DNA of 38,982 nucleotides, from contig MGUK01000015.1 of the NCBI GenBank assembly GCA_001799995.1, positions 1 through 38,982 of the forward strand, in the 5' to 3' direction. The position numbers and the translations under genes are program-made. Below the pieces are notes generated by a model. That model saw only the letters and a list, made by a program, of their open reading frames with translations, searched no databases and was not told where the DNA came from. The DNA is from Elusimicrobia bacterium GWF2_62_30 (GTDB taxonomy: Bacteria; Elusimicrobiota; Elusimicrobia; Elusimicrobiales; UBA9959). Below are positions 15,053 through 22,888 of the stretch, in pieces (position 1 is the first letter of the stretch; every line of letters starts with the position of its first letter).

Positions 15053-16930
15053 TTACAGCAGCTTTTCCATTTCGTCCATTATCGTGTTCATTTCCTTCAT
15101 CGCCGCTTTGAACGGTTCCGACGTGGTCATGTCCACGCCCACGTCCTTCAGGAGGTCTATCGGCTCTTTCGCGGAACCGGACGAAAGCAGTTTAAGATAG
15201 GCGTCGCGCCGGTCCGTCGCCGGCCCGGCCGCGTTCTCCGCCAGGATGCGGTCCGCCAGGAGGGAGGCGGCCATGGCGCTGGTGGCGTACTGGTAAACGT
15301 AGAAGCCGCTGTAAAAATGCGGGATATACGCCCACTCTATGCCGTACAGGTCGTCCACCGCGCACACGCCTTCGGCGTCGCCGTAATATTTTTTGAGCAG
15401 GCCGCGGTAAAGGCCGGTGAGCTTTTCCCCGGTCAGCGGCTCGCCGGCTTCCGCCAGCTCGTGCATGCGCAGCTCGAATTCCGCGAACAGCGTCTGCCGG
15501 AACAGGTTCAGGCGCAGGCCGTCCAGCCTCGTCCCCAGCAGCGAAAGCTTAACGGCCTTGTCGCTGGTGCGCGACAGCAGGTAGCGGAACAGCAGGTCCT
15601 CGTTGAGCGTGGAGGCCACCTCTGCCACGAAGGTCTTGTAATCGCTGGTGATGTAGGGCTGGTGGCGGGCCGACAGGAGCGAATGCATGGAATGCCCGGA
15701 CTCGTGCGCCAGTGTAGAGACCTCTTCGTAAATGCCGGTGAAATTCTGCAGCTGGTAGGGGTGCACGGCGTACACCCCGGTGCTGTAGGCCCCCGGCTTT
15801 TTCCCGGTGGTGGGCATGAAATCCACCCAGCGTTCGTCGAAGCTCCTTTTAAGGTCCGCCGTGTACTGCGGGCCCAGCGGGGCCGCGGCTTTCAGCACCA
15901 GGTCCCTGGCCTCCTCGGGCGTATAGGACAGCTCGGCCTCTTTAACCAGCGGCGAGTACAGGTCCTCGTAGCCTATCTTTTCAAGGCCGAGGATGCGCTG
16001 GCGCAGCTTGAGATAGCGGTGCAGCGTGGGGAGGTTCTCGTTCACGTCGGCTACCAGCTGCCTGTAAACGGCCACGGGGATATTGGAACCGAACAGCGAG
16101 GCTTCCAGGCAGCTGTCGAACTTATGCACGTCGCGGTAGAAGATATGCGTGTTGACCAGGGCATTGAGCGTGGTGCCCAGGGTGGTCTCGAATTCGCTGT
16201 ATTTGGACCAGAAAGCCCGGAAGACCTTTTTCCGGTCGCCGGCGTCGGGCGCGGCCCGGTATTGCGTATAGGCCTGCGCGTCCAGCCTCACTTCCTTTCC
16301 GCTGGAAAGTTTTACCGTGGGATAGGGCAGATCGGCGTTGGTGAAAGCGGAGTGGGCGTTTTCGGGCGCCCCGGCCATCAGCCCCGCCTGGGCCGCTATT
16401 TTTTCTTCGGCCGCGCTCAGCGTATGGGGCGCCCAGCGCAGGATATTGGCCAGCCAGGGGACGTACGGCTTCAGGCGCGGTTCCGCCAGAAGAAACCCGG
16501 CCATCTTTTCTTTCCCGATGGCGATTATCTCAGGGTCCAGGTAAGCCGTTGCCGAATAGACTTTCGTGCCCAGGTCCGAGGCGGCCTGGTTCATCTGCCG
16601 CGCGCGGCCCACGCGCGTATCCTCGTCGCTGCGCATACCGGCATAAACCTGCAGCCGGTTCAGGTCCTGGAACAGCGCCATGAGGTCCTCGAGGGCGGCG
16701 TAAAGCCCCCCGGCGGAAAGCCCCAGTTTCCCCTGGTAGGCGGCCAGCCGGGGGATGGCCGCGGCGACTTCTTCTTTTTTCTTTTCCCAGGCCGCGTCGT
16801 CCGCGTACAGGTCGGCGGTATTCCATTTGTACTTCTCGGGCACCTCCGCTCTTTCCAGCGCCAGCGCCCGCCCGCCAGGCATGGCGGCTAACAGAAACAA
16901 GAAAGCAAAAATAACGCGGTGTTTGGTCAT
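15053..16930 (-). CDS. pepF: Secreted oligoendopeptidase F (M3 metallopeptidase)
   Basis: 625 residues, the usual PepF length plus a signal peptide (MTKHRVIFAFLFLLAAMPGGRALA). The zinc motif H409-E-S-G-H413 lies in STLAHESGHSMHSLLS, with the downstream Glu in the FVAEVASTLNE segment. Typical PepF features are all present, including the helical N-terminal lid. Most PepF enzymes are cytoplasmic and cut 7-17-residue peptides; here the signal peptide predicts an exported enzyme. AGGAGTTT precedes the ATG. Its -10 box (TATCAT, 16972-16977) follows the T tract of the preceding hydrolase terminator at once. Confidence 0.93.
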   Translation of the reverse strand: MTKHRVIFAFLFLLAAMPGGRALALERAEVPEKYKWNTADLYADDAAWEKKKEEVAAAIPRLAAYQGKLGLSAGGLYAALEDLMALFQDLNRLQVYAGMRSDEDTRVGRARQMNQAASDLGTKVYSATAYLDPEIIAIGKEKMAGFLLAEPRLKPYVPWLANILRWAPHTLSAAEEKIAAQAGLMAGAPENAHSAFTNADLPYPTVKLSSGKEVRLDAQAYTQYRAAPDAGDRKKVFRAFWSKYSEFETTLGTTLNALVNTHIFYRDVHKFDSCLEASLFGSNIPVAVYRQLVADVNENLPTLHRYLKLRQRILGLEKIGYEDLYSPLVKEAELSYTPEEARDLVLKAAAPLGPQYTADLKRSFDERWVDFMPTTGKKPGAYSTGVYAVHPYQLQNFTGIYEEVSTLAHESGHSMHSLLSARHQPYITSDYKTFVAEVASTLNEDLLFRYLLSRTSDKAVKLSLLGTRLDGLRLNLFRQTLFAEFELRMHELAEAGEPLTGEKLTGLYRGLLKKYYGDAEGVCAVDDLYGIEWAYIPHFYSGFYVYQYATSAMAASLLADRILAENAAGPATDRRDAYLKLLSSGSAKEPIDLLKDVGVDMTTSEPFKAAMKEMNTIMDEMEKLL

Positions 16931-16971
16931 AAACTCCTGTATCCTTTTTGGGCCCGCAAGCCGACCTGTCT

Positions 16972-16977
16972 ATGATA
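16972..16977 (-). promoter_or_regulatory. -10 TATCAT for pepF, abutting a terminator
   Basis: On the minus strand the T run of the upstream terminator runs directly into TATATCATAG. The implied leader is about 35 bases with a good ribosome site. Confidence 0.45.
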
Positions 16978-16990
16978 TAAAAAAAATAGA

Positions 16991-17017
16991 ACACCCCGGC
17001 GAACCCTGCCGGGGTGT
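16991..17017 (-). terminator. Terminator of the secreted hydrolase gene
   Basis: ACACCCCGGC-loop-GCCGGGGTGT hairpin followed on the minus strand by TCTATTTTTTTT. Its stem differs in sequence from the common GCCGG family. Confidence 0.88.
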
Positions 17018-17036
17018 TTTCGCCTGCTGCGCTGGC

Positions 17037-18086
17037 CTAACGCCCGAAGAACTCCACGGCCTCGTCCACGTACTTGCCTATCTCTATGGCCGTGACCAGG
17101 TGCCCTTTGCCCGAGCGGAGCAGGGCGGGATATCTTCCCTCGGCGGGCCTGGAGAAGGCGTCGTAAAGTTTCTGCTGGTAGGCGTCGGGGACGAACCTGT
17201 CCCCCTCGCCCATGACCACCATGAGGTCTTCGGGATCCCTGAGGCTCGCGAAATCGAGCGGGTCGACGGTCATCGCTTTCTTCATGTAGAGCCTGAAAGC
17301 GGCGATGGTCTTTATTCCCTCTATCGCCATCCGGGCGTCCCTCACGCCTTTAAGCAGCTTAAAATGCGTGTCGGCGATAATGCCGGGCAGGTCGCCCCCG
17401 CCCACTATCTCCACGGCCTTTTTGATCCTCGGCTCCACTCCGAAAGCGAGGGCGGTCCTGATCCCTCCCATGCTTATGCCGTTGGCGTAGATCCTCTGCG
17501 CGTCCACTTCAGGGAAGGTCTCCAGCAGGTCGATGAGCATCTTGGCCGAGATCATCTCCCTTATCAGGAGGTCGTCGGTCCTGTCGAGCGGCCGGGTTTT
17601 ATCGGCGAGCGATTCGTGCGGGACGATGACCACGGCGTTGTAGCCCCTTTTCGCGAAATGGACGGCGGCCCAGGCGTCTATGGTCTTGCTGCCGCTGAAA
17701 GGAGCGAACACTACTACGGCCGGGCGCGGCCCCGGCTCCTTCGTCCTGTAGTACACGTATTTCTGCGTGAATTCGCCCAGCTGCCGCAGCGGGTCGTTGA
17801 GGCGGAGCTCGATGGTCTCTTTGGAATATTCTTTACGGGATGAAGGAGTATTTCTTTTGACGGAAAGCACGTCCGATTTCTGATAAGCGAAGAGCTGCAG
17901 TTTCTTCAGGGCCTCTTCCCGCGACGGACCCGGCGCCGCCGTCAGCTCGGCCGCGGGCGCGGGGACGGAAAATTCTATTGCCGGGGCCGAGACCCGCGCC
18001 TGCTCAAGCGCGCCCTGCGCTCCGGCGGGGACGGCGAGTACCGAAAGAGAGACAGCCGCGGCGAACAGGGTTATTGTTTTAGTCAT
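17037..18086 (-). CDS. Secreted alpha/beta hydrolase
   Basis: 349 residues with a signal peptide ending AVPAGAQG. Alpha/beta hydrolase core from ~residue 120: strand AVVVFAPFSGS, nucleophile elbow GIS205MGG, a probable acid Asp in VMGEGDRFVPD and His in SGKGHLVTAIE near the C-terminus, so the triad looks complete. It resembles dienelactone-hydrolase or acyl-esterase families; the substrate is unknown. TATTCT lies six bases before the ATG and no Shine-Dalgarno is present, so it may be leaderless; an alternative TAGAAT at 18134-18139 would give a longer leader. Confidence 0.82.
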   Translation of the reverse strand: MTKTITLFAAAVSLSVLAVPAGAQGALEQARVSAPAIEFSVPAPAAELTAAPGPSREEALKKLQLFAYQKSDVLSVKRNTPSSRKEYSKETIELRLNDPLRQLGEFTQKYVYYRTKEPGPRPAVVVFAPFSGSKTIDAWAAVHFAKRGYNAVVIVPHESLADKTRPLDRTDDLLIREMISAKMLIDLLETFPEVDAQRIYANGISMGGIRTALAFGVEPRIKKAVEIVGGGDLPGIIADTHFKLLKGVRDARMAIEGIKTIAAFRLYMKKAMTVDPLDFASLRDPEDLMVVMGEGDRFVPDAYQQKLYDAFSRPAEGRYPALLRSGKGHLVTAIEIGKYVDEAVEFFGR

Positions 18087-18092
18087 TCGTTC

Positions 18093-18098
18093 AGAATA
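18093..18098 (-). promoter_or_regulatory. Putative -10 TATTCT, leaderless start of the hydrolase gene
   Basis: On the minus strand GGTATTCT is followed by GAACGA and ATG. Less secure than the plus-strand cases because TAGAAT at 18134-18139 competes. Confidence 0.35.
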
Positions 18099-18194
18099 CC
18101 GAAGCCGTCAAAGATGCCAAGCCCTACCTTTATATTCTAATGGAACGCGGGCCGCCGCGTATGAGCACTTATGCCCTGGTAAGGGAGAGTAATA

Positions 18195-18266
18195 GGCCTA
18201 GACGCAGCTAGGCCCGGAATCCTCCGGAGGCCGCTGCCGTAAACCCCGGGCAAGCCCAGCCCGGGC
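18195..18266 (+). other. Hairpin-rich intergenic stretch
   Basis: Contains a perfect stem GGCCTAG-ACGCAG-CTAGGCC at 18195-18214, then CCGGA...TCCGG, then CCCGGG-N9-CCCGGG near 18246-18266. No T tract follows. It could be a small structured RNA or simply GC-rich spacer between divergent genes. Confidence 0.35.
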
Positions 18267-18275
18267 CTGAAGTGC

Positions 18276-18281
18276 TAGAAT
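18276..18281 (+). promoter_or_regulatory. Extended -10 TGCTAGAAT for a leaderless mRNA
   Basis: TAGAAT with TGC before it ends six bases before the ATG at 18288. No ribosome site can fit. Confidence 0.55.
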
Positions 18282-18287
18282 GTAGGT

Positions 18288-18698
18288 ATGAAACTGAAAG
18301 AACTACTGCGGGTCCTCATCTATGGAGAGATGGAAGACATTTCCGTTTACGAGATCGAGGCCGATATCTACGATAAAGAACCGGAGCACGGCCCCGAGAT
18401 ACGCGGCCTTTACCTGAGCCTGGCCGGCGAGAAAAGGGAGCGGCTTAAGATGCTGCGCACCATTTCCAAGGAAGGCACCGGTTTCCGCCAGCGCGATACC
18501 GAGACCCCGCGTTCGCTCGCGGCCTCCCTGCGCGCGCATATCGCCCGCGCCTTGACCTGCGTCGCGCTTTACAACAACCTGATAAAAGAACTTAAGAAGC
18601 CGGAATTCAAGGCGGCCGTCAAGGACATGGTAACGGCGGAGCGCCGCTTCCTGAAAGCCCTGCGGGCCCTTCAGACCAAGTTAAAACAGCCGGCCTAG
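18288..18698 (+). CDS. Small all-helical protein, possibly ferritin-like
   Basis: 136 residues, cytoplasmic and almost entirely helical by composition. Acidic residues recur in the first helices (GEMEDISVYEIEADIYDKEPEHG), followed by a Lys/Arg-rich region and a last helix (TAERRFLKALRALQTKLKQ). The pattern of E/D and H recalls ferritin-like or VIT1-like bundles, but I cannot identify the ExxH pair with confidence, so the family is left open. The start ATG lies directly behind an extended -10 box. No operon partner; the next gene starts 78 bases later. Confidence 0.6.
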   Translation: MKLKELLRVLIYGEMEDISVYEIEADIYDKEPEHGPEIRGLYLSLAGEKRERLKMLRTISKEGTGFRQRDTETPRSLAASLRAHIARALTCVALYNNLIKELKKPEFKAAVKDMVTAERRFLKALRALQTKLKQPA

Positions 18699-18776
18699 GC
18701 GGCTCGACTGTTTCCCCGGGCGGGCCGTTCACGCCGCCCCTCCGTAAACTTTCAAAGCTCAAACCTCCCACCCGTT

Positions 18777-19526
18777 ATGAGACTATTCCTCGTCCTGCTG
18801 CTGGCCGCCGCCGACGCGGCCGCGGCAACCCCTAAGTATTCCCCGCTGGACGGCGCCGCCGCGGTCCCGCTTTCGTCGGACAACGCCTACTTCAGGAAGC
18901 CGGCGAACCCGGCCCCGGACTACTGGGCGCTTTCCTCTTTCTATGTGCCGCAGTACAACGGCGCAGCCTGTTCGGCCGCCTCGGTCACCATGGCCCTCAA
19001 CGCTCTCATTAACGCCCGCCGCGCCCGCGGGGACTCGGACGAGAACCTTTTACAGCAGACCCTGCCCGAGAAGGTCAAGGGGTTCGACTGGAAGGGCCTC
19101 GTTTCGGAAGGCGGCTCGGCCGGCAGGCACGGCGTCACGCTGGCCCAGCTGGGCCAGGCCGCGCGCGAAGCCCTGGCCGCCGGCGGCGCCGCTGGCTGGC
19201 AGGTAAGCGTGACCACGGTCGCGGAGCAGAGCGCGCGGGCGCTGGAAGATTTCCGCAAGGCCCTGGCCGCCAACGAGCGCGGCGCGGACGACATCATGCT
19301 GCTGCACTTCGCGCAGGACGCGGTGACCGGCGCCCCCGGCGGACCTTTCGCCCACGTTTCCCCGGTAGGTGCATATAATGCGGCGGCCAAAAGGGTGCTG
19401 ATCATGGACGTGGACAGGCAATGGTACGAACCGTACTGGGCCGCCGACGCCCGGGTCTTCGCCGCCATGCTGGTAAAGACCCCGGCCTTCGGCAGCGGCG
19501 GGTACGTAGTTCTTAAGCGCAAATAA
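18777..19526 (+). CDS. Phytochelatin-synthase-like secreted cysteine protease
   Basis: 249 residues with a short signal peptide (MRLFLVLLLAAADAAAA). The papain-like triad of the phytochelatin synthase family is in place: Cys65 in YNGAACSAASVTMALNAL, His193 in PFAHVSPVGAY and Asp211 in VLIMDVDRQWYEPYW. Bacterial half-size members of this family usually act as gamma-Glu-Cys peptidases on glutathione rather than as polymerising synthases; the C-terminal metal-sensing domain of plant enzymes is absent. Export to the periplasm is predicted. A secreted repeat-protein gene starts 23 bases later and should share its transcript. No Shine-Dalgarno is obvious before the ATG. Confidence 0.85.
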   Translation: MRLFLVLLLAAADAAAATPKYSPLDGAAAVPLSSDNAYFRKPANPAPDYWALSSFYVPQYNGAACSAASVTMALNALINARRARGDSDENLLQQTLPEKVKGFDWKGLVSEGGSAGRHGVTLAQLGQAAREALAAGGAAGWQVSVTTVAEQSARALEDFRKALAANERGADDIMLLHFAQDAVTGAPGGPFAHVSPVGAYNAAAKRVLIMDVDRQWYEPYWAADARVFAAMLVKTPAFGSGGYVVLKRK

Positions 19527-19549
19527 ACGGCGGCAGGCCGGGGGACATC

Positions 19550-21322
19550 ATGAAGCGAACACAATTAGCGGCCGCGGCGCTGCTGCTGGCTTTTACCTGC
19601 CCGCTGGCGGGAGCCGAAGACGCGCGGCGCAGGTACCAGCTGATCGACGCCGAAGGGCGCCCCGAGGGCAAGCCGGCCCTGGACCTGTCCGGGACCAGAA
19701 TAGTTTTCTACGGGGAGCCGGGCGGCGCTTTCTCCATCCAGGCGCTGGGCGACCTTTCCAAAGACGATACGGCAAAGACCGCGCTCCTGGCCCGGGGCTT
19801 CTTCATAACCCCCGCCGGCAGCCTGGCCGCCGCCGCCGCGTGGAACAAGGACAGCCCTTACGAATATTTCGTGATGTACTCCGTACAGGACTGGCCTGAA
19901 CTGGCCCTTACGGCGGAGCCGCGCATCTTCTTCTACGACGATGAAACCCCGGTCTGCGACCTGAAAGGCTGGAGCGGCGCGCAGAGCGCCGCCGGGTTCG
20001 GCGGCTGCCTTGAAAAGGCGGGCCTGCTGTCCGCGCCGGCGCGCGTGGAAAGCGCGCTGGCGCTGCTCCGCCTCGCGGACGCCGGAGGCGGCTGGGCCGA
20101 AGAAGAAAAACGGCTGGCCCACTCCGGGTTCAGAACGCTCCTGAAAGAAGGCGCCTTCGCCGCCGCGAAGCTTGTCGCCTATGACGACAGGGCGCTGAAG
20201 AACGCCTACAGCCTGGCCGCCAACTATTCCTTCTATACACCTGAACAGGACAGCCTGGCGGCGCAATCGGAAATACTGGCCGAGCTCGGCAACCGCGGCC
20301 TGGCCAACGAGAACAGGGCGCAGTACCTGCACAAGGGCCTGCTCGACGCCAGGCTTTTTGAAAAAGCCTCCGCCCTGAAAGAACTGTACCCTGCTTTCGA
20401 GCTGCAGCAGGTCCCGCCCATAACCGGCAGCCTTAAGACAAAACCCGGCGAGCTGGCCGTCTATTCCGTCAAAGACGGAGGGGCCGCGCTGGAAATAATA
20501 AAGATCAAAAAGGGCGGGCCCCGCATTGTAGTGGCCGCGCGCCCGGGCTGCCATTTCGCTGATATGGCGCTGGCGGCTATCGAAAAGGACCCCGAGCTAG
20601 CCCCCGTCTTCGAGAAATATTCGCTGCCGCTGGTCTCCAAAATGGATCTCCCTTCGCTGGGAAGCTGGAATAAGGCGCACAGGCTGCAATACCGGGTGAC
20701 GGTCTCGGCCGGGGACTGGCCCGGCGTTGACTTCTCTTTTTCCCCGACTTTTTATTTTATCAGGGACGGCAGGATCCTGCACACCGCCCGCGGCTGGTCG
20801 GATGAAGACAGTTTCCGCGGTATTTACAAAGGCCTGGCGCGCCTGTTCCCCAAAATGAAATTGCGCGGCCGCCCGGGAAAGAAAGAATTGAAAAGCGGCA
20901 AACCCGAAACGCGCCGCAGGCTCCAGCGCCCCGTGCTGGGCAGCTATCTCAGGGGCCTCACCGGCGCCCAGTTCAGCCGGTTCTGCTCCAGCCTGCGGTT
21001 CAAGCGCGGCGTTCTCACCGGCGCCTACATGGGCGATATAAAGGAAGTTTTCGGCGAGAAACGCGCCGAGGAACTGTACGGCTTTTTTGCGGGGAAACCT
21101 GCCGCCGGCGCGCCGCAGGCCGCGGGCGGCGTCACGCTGGGCGAGCTCTGGAAAGGCCTGGAGCCGGAGCAGCTCAACAGGACCTGCGCCACTATCGAAT
21201 TCAACGGCGGCGAATTCGGCGGGCTTAATTTCGGCGACCTTACCGACGTCTTCGGGGAAAAAGCCGTAGAGGAGACTTTTTCATTCTTCTCCCCGCCCGG
21301 CACGGACGGCGCAAAACCCTGA
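19550..21322 (+). CDS. Secreted protein with two thioredoxin-like halves and C-terminal tandem repeats
   Basis: 590 residues, signal peptide to ~residue 22. Two regions (~45-175 and ~315-430) share a thioredoxin-like order: an early strand and loop (FYGEPGGAF; VAARPGCHF), a late strand after Pro (EPRIFFYDDE; SPTFYFIRDG) and a terminal GW. Neither has a CxxC, so redox activity is doubtful. Between them is a helical region. At the end are two 51-residue repeats (463-513 and 530-580), both matching L-x-GL...C...F..G...G...GD...VFGEK..EE...FF. It follows the phytochelatin-synthase-like gene by 23 bases. The thioredoxin-like fold is my inference; the C-terminal duplication is directly visible. Confidence 0.72.
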   Translation: MKRTQLAAAALLLAFTCPLAGAEDARRRYQLIDAEGRPEGKPALDLSGTRIVFYGEPGGAFSIQALGDLSKDDTAKTALLARGFFITPAGSLAAAAAWNKDSPYEYFVMYSVQDWPELALTAEPRIFFYDDETPVCDLKGWSGAQSAAGFGGCLEKAGLLSAPARVESALALLRLADAGGGWAEEEKRLAHSGFRTLLKEGAFAAAKLVAYDDRALKNAYSLAANYSFYTPEQDSLAAQSEILAELGNRGLANENRAQYLHKGLLDARLFEKASALKELYPAFELQQVPPITGSLKTKPGELAVYSVKDGGAALEIIKIKKGGPRIVVAARPGCHFADMALAAIEKDPELAPVFEKYSLPLVSKMDLPSLGSWNKAHRLQYRVTVSAGDWPGVDFSFSPTFYFIRDGRILHTARGWSDEDSFRGIYKGLARLFPKMKLRGRPGKKELKSGKPETRRRLQRPVLGSYLRGLTGAQFSRFCSSLRFKRGVLTGAYMGDIKEVFGEKRAEELYGFFAGKPAAGAPQAAGGVTLGELWKGLEPEQLNRTCATIEFNGGEFGGLNFGDLTDVFGEKAVEETFSFFSPPGTDGAKP

Positions 21323-21367
21323 GCCGGAACACGGGCAATTCCCCGGAACCCGCCCCGGCAGAAATAA

Positions 21368-21393
21368 AACCGCCGGGCTCCCCCGGCGGTTTT
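21368..21393. terminator. Bidirectional terminator between convergent genes
   Basis: AAAACCGCCGGG-loop-CCCGGCGGTTTT: T run on the plus strand, and AAAAC giving GTTTTATTTC on the minus strand. Confidence 0.88.
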
Positions 21394-21416
21394 GTGCTGG
21401 CTGGCGCCCGTTCGCT

Positions 21417-21974
21417 CTAATTCCAGAAGTAGCCGTAAAACAGCTGCCCGTCAAGGCGGCCTTCCATTATATAGAAGCCCTCGTACTGCCGCACCGTAGC
21501 GGCCAGCGGGGAATATTTTATAGCCAGCTCATTGCCGCGCTCCACGCGCCCCTTGGCGGTAAAGCTTACCGAAGGATATTCGCCGGGGACGCAGGCAAGC
21601 CTGTCCTGCGCCATCGGGTAATCGCAACTGTCGAAGGCCGCCCTGTCTCCGGCCAGCAGGAAGGCGTAATCGTACGCGTCTATACTTTCCATCACGCCCG
21701 GCACCACGGTCGAAGGCCGGTGCAGCCAGGACTTGGTGAAACCCAGCATGGCGCCCACCTGGCTGCCGCCGGCAAGGAACACGCGGCCGCTCCGGCCTTT
21801 TTCCAGCCCGGCGAAATCGCCCAGGTCTTTGCTGTTGATATAGAGGGAGCGCAGGTACTGGCCGCAATCAGTGATATTCGAAGCCCCCCGCATGAGGTCT
21901 TTAGGGAAACCGCAGTCGGCGGCCGAAGCCGCGGCGGGCAGGGTAAGGAAAATAGCTATTAACAGTTTTTTCAC
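21417..21974 (-). CDS. Secreted protein of unknown function
   Basis: 185 residues, unrecognised. A signal peptide (KKLLIAIFLTLPAAASAA) leads into a mature domain with cysteines near residues 21, 37, 117 and 128 (DCGFPKD, ITDCGQYL, FDSCDYP, RLACVPG), which could form two disulfides. The C-terminus is rich in aromatic residues (YEGFYIMEGRLDGQLFYGYFWN). The start is GTG; AGGAG seven bases before it supports this choice, and a TATAAT box lies in TCTATAATATAAG further upstream. It is a single-gene unit. Confidence 0.68.
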   Translation of the reverse strand: MKKLLIAIFLTLPAAASAADCGFPKDLMRGASNITDCGQYLRSLYINSKDLGDFAGLEKGRSGRVFLAGGSQVGAMLGFTKSWLHRPSTVVPGVMESIDAYDYAFLLAGDRAAFDSCDYPMAQDRLACVPGEYPSVSFTAKGRVERGNELAIKYSPLAATVRQYEGFYIMEGRLDGQLFYGYFWN

Positions 21975-22011
21975 GCAGTATCTCCTGTAGTATCTATACT
22001 TATATTATAGA

Positions 22012-22150
22012 CCGGCCCGGAAACCGCCACAAGAAACAAAAGGCCCAGGACCCCTGGTTATTTGGCCTACGCCCTGCCGGGCCCCCGGTCCCGGTTTTCC
22101 GCCCGTTTCCCCGGGGGGCCATAGTACCCAGACAGATTGGCCCTTAATGC
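22012..22150. other. Intergenic spacer with GC-rich hairpins
   Basis: Between the secreted-protein gene and the first RRM gene. It contains a CCAGG-ACC-CCTGG hairpin near 22045 and a long G/C palindromic stretch at 22075-22125. No reading frame of note. A short word on the minus strand here (GGGCGTAGGCCAAAT) recurs in two other intergenic regions. Confidence 0.35.
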
Positions 22151-22296
22151 CTATGTACCTTTTTGCGGATTAATGTCATACTATACGGGTAGTCAAACCA
22201 GAACTCAAGTTTTTAAAGCCTATTCTACCGAGCAACATTAGGAAAAGATAGAGCAAAGAGAGTTGAGTCAGGTACAGTTGCAAGGAGAATAACACA
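22151..22296 (+). promoter_or_regulatory. Promoter and ~105-nt 5' leader of RRM gene 1 (copy A)
   Basis: Near-identical to 22736-22888. A putative -10 TACTAT lies at 22179-22184. The leader keeps GTCAAACCAGAACTCAAG, CCTATTCTACCG, GGAAAAGATAGAGCA and GAGTTGAGTCAGG, and ends with AAGGAG nine bases before the ATG. ACTCAA can pair with TTGAGT and, alternatively, AACTC with GAGTT, so two mutually exclusive folds are possible. Long conserved leaders are known on cold-inducible RNA-binding protein genes. Confidence 0.6.
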
Positions 22297-22635
22297 ATGA
22301 GCAAGAGAATATACGTGGGCGGACTGCCCTTCAGCACGACCGAAGCGGAAATGAACACCCTGTTCGCCACTTACGGTGCGGTTTCCAGCGCCAAGCTGAT
22401 CACCGACAGGGAATCCGGCCAGTCCCGGGGCTTCGGCTTCGTGGAGATGGCGAATGACGCGGAAGCGGTTACCGCGATGGAAAAGCTGAACGGCTCCGAT
22501 TTCGGCGGCCGCAAGCTGACCATTAACGAAGCCCGCCCGATGGAAGCCCGCACCGGCGGCGGCGGCGGTCGCGGTGGTGATCGCGGTGGTCGCGGTGGCG
22601 ATCGCGGCGGTTACGGCGGCGGCAACAAGTGGTAA
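22297..22635 (+). CDS. Glycine-rich RRM RNA-binding protein, copy 1
   Basis: 112 residues. One RNA recognition motif: RNP2 IYVGGL (5-10) and RNP1 RGFGFVEM (44-51), with the aromatic residues needed to stack on RNA. The tail (87-112) is a Gly/Arg/Asp repeat ending GGGNKW. Such proteins in cyanobacteria and other bacteria bind single-stranded RNA and are often cold-induced; the target RNAs are unknown. It is the first of a tandem pair with 22889-23224; the N-terminal ~85 residues are nearly identical between copies and differences cluster in the tail. It has its own leader and terminator. Confidence 0.93.
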   Translation: MSKRIYVGGLPFSTTEAEMNTLFATYGAVSSAKLITDRESGQSRGFGFVEMANDAEAVTAMEKLNGSDFGGRKLTINEARPMEARTGGGGGRGGDRGGRGGDRGGYGGGNKW

Positions 22636-22658
22636 TCAAAATCCTTTAACGGTTTTAG

Positions 22659-22691
22659 ACCGCCGGCCCCTCAAAAGGCCGGCGGTTTTTT
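22659..22691 (+). terminator. Terminator of RRM gene 1
   Basis: ACCGCCGGCC-CCTCAAAA-GGCCGGCGGTTTTTTAT; the ~60 bases after the stop codon are almost identical in the second copy. Confidence 0.92.
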
Positions 22692-22735
22692 ATCGCCCCC
22701 CTTTTTCATCGTTTCGCCGGCCTGTAACCTGGCGG

Positions 22736-22888
22736 CTATATACCTGGCTATGGCATTAATGCCATACTATAGGGGTAGTCAAACCAGAACTCAAGTTTTT
22801 GAAGCCTATTCTACCGAAGCAACATTCAGGAAAAGATAGAGCAGAGAGAGTTGAGTCAGGTAATTAAAGTTGCCAGGAGAATAATACA
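22736..22888 (+). promoter_or_regulatory. Promoter and 5' leader of RRM gene 2 (copy B)
   Basis: Duplicate of 22151-22296, with -10-like TACTAT at 22765-22770. It differs by a few substitutions and small insertions (for example GAAGCAACATTCAGG against GAGCAACATTAGG). The pairing words ACTCAA and TTGAGT are unchanged. CAGGAG precedes the ATG. Confidence 0.6.

Noticed and set aside
15047-16891. 614-codon open frame on the plus strand
   Set aside because: It is antisense to pepF, which has a full catalytic motif and signal peptide; GC-rich third positions leave long open shadows.
19565-20554. 329-codon minus-strand open frame
   Set aside because: Antisense shadow of the 590-residue secreted protein gene; no motif or start signal.
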